Positions 37,306 to 39,159 of a DNA stretch of 39,159 nucleotides are shown in pieces. The stretch comes from Nitrosomonas sp. Nm132 (GTDB taxonomy: Bacteria > Pseudomonadota > Gammaproteobacteria > Burkholderiales > Nitrosomonadaceae), in NCBI RefSeq assembly GCF_900100485.1, contig NZ_FNDH01000024.1, positions 1 through 39,159 of the forward strand, given 5' to 3'. The translations under genes were made by a program, and so were the position numbers. The first letter of the stretch is position 1. Every line of letters starts with the position of its first letter. The notes under the pieces were generated by a model, which was given only the letters and a program-made list of their open reading frames with translations, was not told where the DNA came from and did not search any database.

Positions 37306-37695
37306 ATGAGTCTAACCGTGAGCTGGTCAGCTGCAAATGACGATGCCCCCTGTTTAATACAGGATGGCGATTTGTCATGGACATCCGATATCGGGCGAGA
37401 GTCAGGAGGATCGGGTGATTTTCCTGATCCACACCAGTTGCTCGATTCCGCATTGGGTGCGTGTACGGTGCTCACCCTGCAATTGTACGCCAAGCGTAAA
37501 GCTATCCCGCTTGAGGCTATTCAAATCACCATCACTCATCAGGAAGAGCCTGGATTGTATCAATTAAGGCGTGGCATTCACCTGGCGGGTAATTTAACCG
37601 AAGAACAACGCGCCGATTTGCTGCGTATAGCCAACAAATCCCCGATCCACAAAGTGCTCTCAGGTCAGATCGCGCTGACCACAGAACTAGCCTGA
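37306..37695 (+). CDS. OsmC/YhfA-family protein with one catalytic Cys changed
   Basis: The 129-residue protein matches the OsmC fold, with the first active-site Cys at C53 in DSALGACTVLTLQL. The second expected Cys, normally in a CPVHKTL-type motif, is Ser here (KSPIHKVL, S112). OsmC and Ohr enzymes reduce peroxides with two Cys, so this protein may not do so, or may use another thiol such as C16. The start at 37306 has AAGGA seven bases upstream; the ATG at 37300 would be too close to it. Confidence 0.88.
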   Translation: MSLTVSWSAANDDAPCLIQDGDLSWTSDIGRESGGSGDFPDPHQLLDSALGACTVLTLQLYAKRKAIPLEAIQITITHQEEPGLYQLRRGIHLAGNLTEEQRADLLRIANKSPIHKVLSGQIALTTELA

Positions 37696-37782
37696 TTAAT
37701 AAGCAGAAAGGTATCGTCTAGCTTCACCGGACAATGTTCGTAAAATTTCTTTCCATCCTGATGATTGATACTCTTGGCGTTT

Positions 37783-38334
37783 ATGGATAGTGACAAAACC
37801 AGAACGCCCCCTCGACAACCCTCACTGAGAGCCACCTATGAGCATTTGCTTACACTCTGGACTTCCGGGAGCCGCGATTACCATAACATGCTGTCGGCCT
37901 ATTTGACGGCTAATTCGATCTTTGTTGCGGTGATTGGTGTGATGGTTTCACGGGAGTCGTTGGCGCTGCCGTTTACAATATTGATTATCCTGCTCTCCGT
38001 ATTCGGGATATTACTTTGCTGGCAAATGGCAATTGTCCTGGGTCGATTTTCCAGACGGAATGCGCTCTGGGAATGGCAATTAAGAGGAATTGAGCAAGCG
38101 CCGGAATGGCAAGAACGGCAACTCATCAGTGATCTCTATCGGCTGCATGAAATGCAACTACCCATCGAGGATCTACGCAACGAGCCATCCGTATTCAGGC
38201 CAAACTGGGCTTTCCGGCAACGCCGACAATGGTGGGCCCACCGGGCTGTCAGCTTTCCATGGTTCTTTGGTTGTGTTTATGGGTTGTTCCTGTTGTGGGC
38301 CGCAACTCAATTGGTGCAACAACTTATAAGTTAA
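37783..38334 (+). CDS. Unknown membrane protein with three membrane segments
   Basis: I do not recognise a family with certainty. The 183-residue product (ATG at 37783; a TTG at 37765 would add six residues) has a soluble N-terminus, two close membrane helices at about 45-64 and 68-90, a charged amphipathic middle (QLRGIEQAPEWQERQLISDL), and a third helix near the C-terminus (about 155-178). The layout, with a YEHLLTLWTSGSRDYHNMLS lead-in, recalls RipA-like or SLATT-like small membrane proteins, some of which occur in defence loci. It lies 65 bases from the CRISPR-associated gene remnant, on the opposite strand. Confidence 0.65.
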   Translation: MDSDKTRTPPRQPSLRATYEHLLTLWTSGSRDYHNMLSAYLTANSIFVAVIGVMVSRESLALPFTILIILLSVFGILLCWQMAIVLGRFSRRNALWEWQLRGIEQAPEWQERQLISDLYRLHEMQLPIEDLRNEPSVFRPNWAFRQRRQWWAHRAVSFPWFFGCVYGLFLLWAATQLVQQLIS

Positions 38335-38399
38335 ATAGGCTTCGATTTTACTCTGGCGTAAATAGCTTCAAAACCTTCACTCGCGCGTAACGAGAGCGC

Positions 38400-39065
38400 T
38401 CATAACGATATCTGGTCTGGCGCCAGCTTCAGGCCATACCTTTTGTATGGTCTTGTTCCAAATGTTGCGATCTGATAGAAGCTCGCCTCGAGCGGGAGTT
38501 GTTGTTTGATTATTCGGTTGATTTTGGAGGATTTTTCCTCAAAGTATTGCCTGTCGAAGCCATTCTTGAGTACCTGTCTCGCATTTTCCAAGGGGGCTGA
38601 CATCGCCCCGGCCACCTCTGCATACACACTCAAAAAATCATGATGATCTGCTTCCTGCCAATGGATTGCACCATTGCCCGAAGCCGTTACCTGTCTGCGA
38701 GCGAGCCAGAGGTAAAAAGCAAACAATGCGGGTGACAGCCTGATCCATTTTCCGCCACAACAGATTAATTTTCTCGGCAAGTCGAACGAAAGCGAAATAA
38801 AGCGCAAGCCTGATTGCACTTCTTCCACGGTTTCGTGGAAAGACACTTTTCTGTCCTGAAGGTTTTGGGGTATTCCGCCACGTAGCCTGACAAACGGAAT
38901 ATCGGCCAGCATGATACGCGCATCCGAAGTATGGACAGGCCGGTTATTATTTCGTGAATACAACACTTTTCCCTGCACTGGCGGGAAATAGAAATCCGGC
39001 AGGGATTCGAATGGATCGTTTACCAGCACGTGAGACAAGCGATCCTGGGTTCTGCCGAATAATGA
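38400..39065 (-). pseudogene. CRISPR-associated ring nuclease, NE0113/Csm6-like family, 5' end cut off by an IS
   Basis: About 222 C-terminal residues remain. The diagnostic SLFGRTQDRLSHVLVNDPFE and PDFYFPP are followed by ADIPFVRLRGGIP, LSPALFAFYLWLARRQ, and FDRQYFEEKSSKINRIIKQQ with RPYKRYGLKL near the end, in the order I know from full-length members. In the family about 140 N-terminal residues (a Rossmann-like CARF domain that binds cyclic oligoadenylate) precede SLFGR. Here that point is the edge of an IS5-family element (39066 on), and upstream codons to 39101 are IS-derived. Full-length members serve type III CRISPR signalling. No array or other cas gene is visible. Confidence 0.82.
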
Positions 39066-39159
39066 GAAGCTGTCTGGCAAAACGATTTCCATTAGAATCA
39101 AGGATTTTTTGATAGTAAGCTAAGAGATGTCATACAAAACGGATATAAATGATGAGGAA
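39066..39159 (+). mobile_element. Left end of an IS5-family insertion sequence (copy B)
   Basis: It begins GAAGCTGTCTGGCAAAAC, the exact complement of the right end of copy A (170-187). The flank TGA (39063-39065) fits a TNA target. About 60 bases of leader precede the transposase start at 39127. The orientation is the same as copy A. The rest lies outside the window. Confidence 0.8.
39127..39159 (+). CDS. IS5-family transposase, first 11 codons (cut by window edge)
   Basis: The reading MSYKTDINDEE from the ATG at 39127 matches the start of IS5-family transposases (typically M-x-Y-x(2)-D-[IL]-[NT]-D-x-E-W). AAGAG precedes it closely. It is probably the N-terminus of the same transposase whose C-terminus opens the window. 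Confidence 0.65.
   Translation, partial: MSYKTDINDEE

Noticed and set aside
38400..39101. Treating the full 233-residue frame from the TTG at 39101 as an intact gene
   Set aside because: The first 12 residues are encoded by the IS terminus (39066-39083 and beyond) and the family's N-terminal domain is missing, so it is a fragment.

Overview
The window looks like chromosome of an ammonia-oxidising betaproteobacterium of the Nitrosomonas type. This rests on three things: the small periplasmic cytochrome c with a Nitrosomonas c-552-like mature sequence, the gene orders gmk-rpoZ-spoT and nadD-rsfS-rlmH-maf-rng that are usual in Betaproteobacteria, and a NE0113-family CRISPR accessory protein, a family named after a Nitrosomonas europaea locus. 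The assignment is by recognition, not by a search.

Layout. 1-907: the right end of an IS5-family element, sitting in the remnant of a second IS5-type element. 982-7508: a DUF255 thioredoxin-fold protein, cytochrome c-552, msrA, gmk, rpoZ and spoT. 7543-8402: a 163-bp MITE, then a decayed IS200/IS605-type element whose leader resembles a HEARO/omega RNA. 8403-11498 (minus): argS, a SPOR-domain protein and dsbA. 11696-21356 (plus): an unknown membrane protein, folD, the pyruvate dehydrogenase E1 and E2 genes, then nadD-rsfS-rlmH-maf-rng. 21377-21640: a second MITE copy in inverted orientation, then an IS200-like right-end hairpin. 21671-29460 (minus): a DesA-type desaturase, an RluE-like pseudouridine synthase, sixA, rimO, greB, hisD, hisG, sodB and exbD. 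29618-32178 (plus): purE-purK-purC. 32187-33519 (minus): a TSUP permease and an EVE-domain protein. 33662-34501: a scar made of an integrase gene cut by an IS5-type remnant and a 100-bp palindromic element. 34529-38334: a small membrane protein, a LysR regulator divergent from doxX-pirin-osmC, and another unknown membrane protein. 38400-39159: a CRISPR-associated ring-nuclease gene (NE0113/Csm6-like family) cut by the left end of an IS5-family element.

How it fits together. Most of the window is conserved housekeeping: ppGpp metabolism, pyruvate to acetyl-CoA, one-carbon and purine synthesis, histidine synthesis, NAD, ribosome maturation, and disulfide and superoxide handling. The unusual material is concentrated in four mobile-DNA scars (1-907, 7543-8402, 21377-21640, 33662-34501) and at the right edge. 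The same 19-bp IS terminus occurs near both window ends, as the element's right end on the left and its left end on the right. The window therefore lies between two same-orientation copies of one IS, which is either a real 39-kb IS-flanked segment or a contig that broke in repeats. The two most interesting leads are the orphan omega-RNA-like segment beside a dead Y1 transposase and the IS-interrupted type III CRISPR signalling gene.
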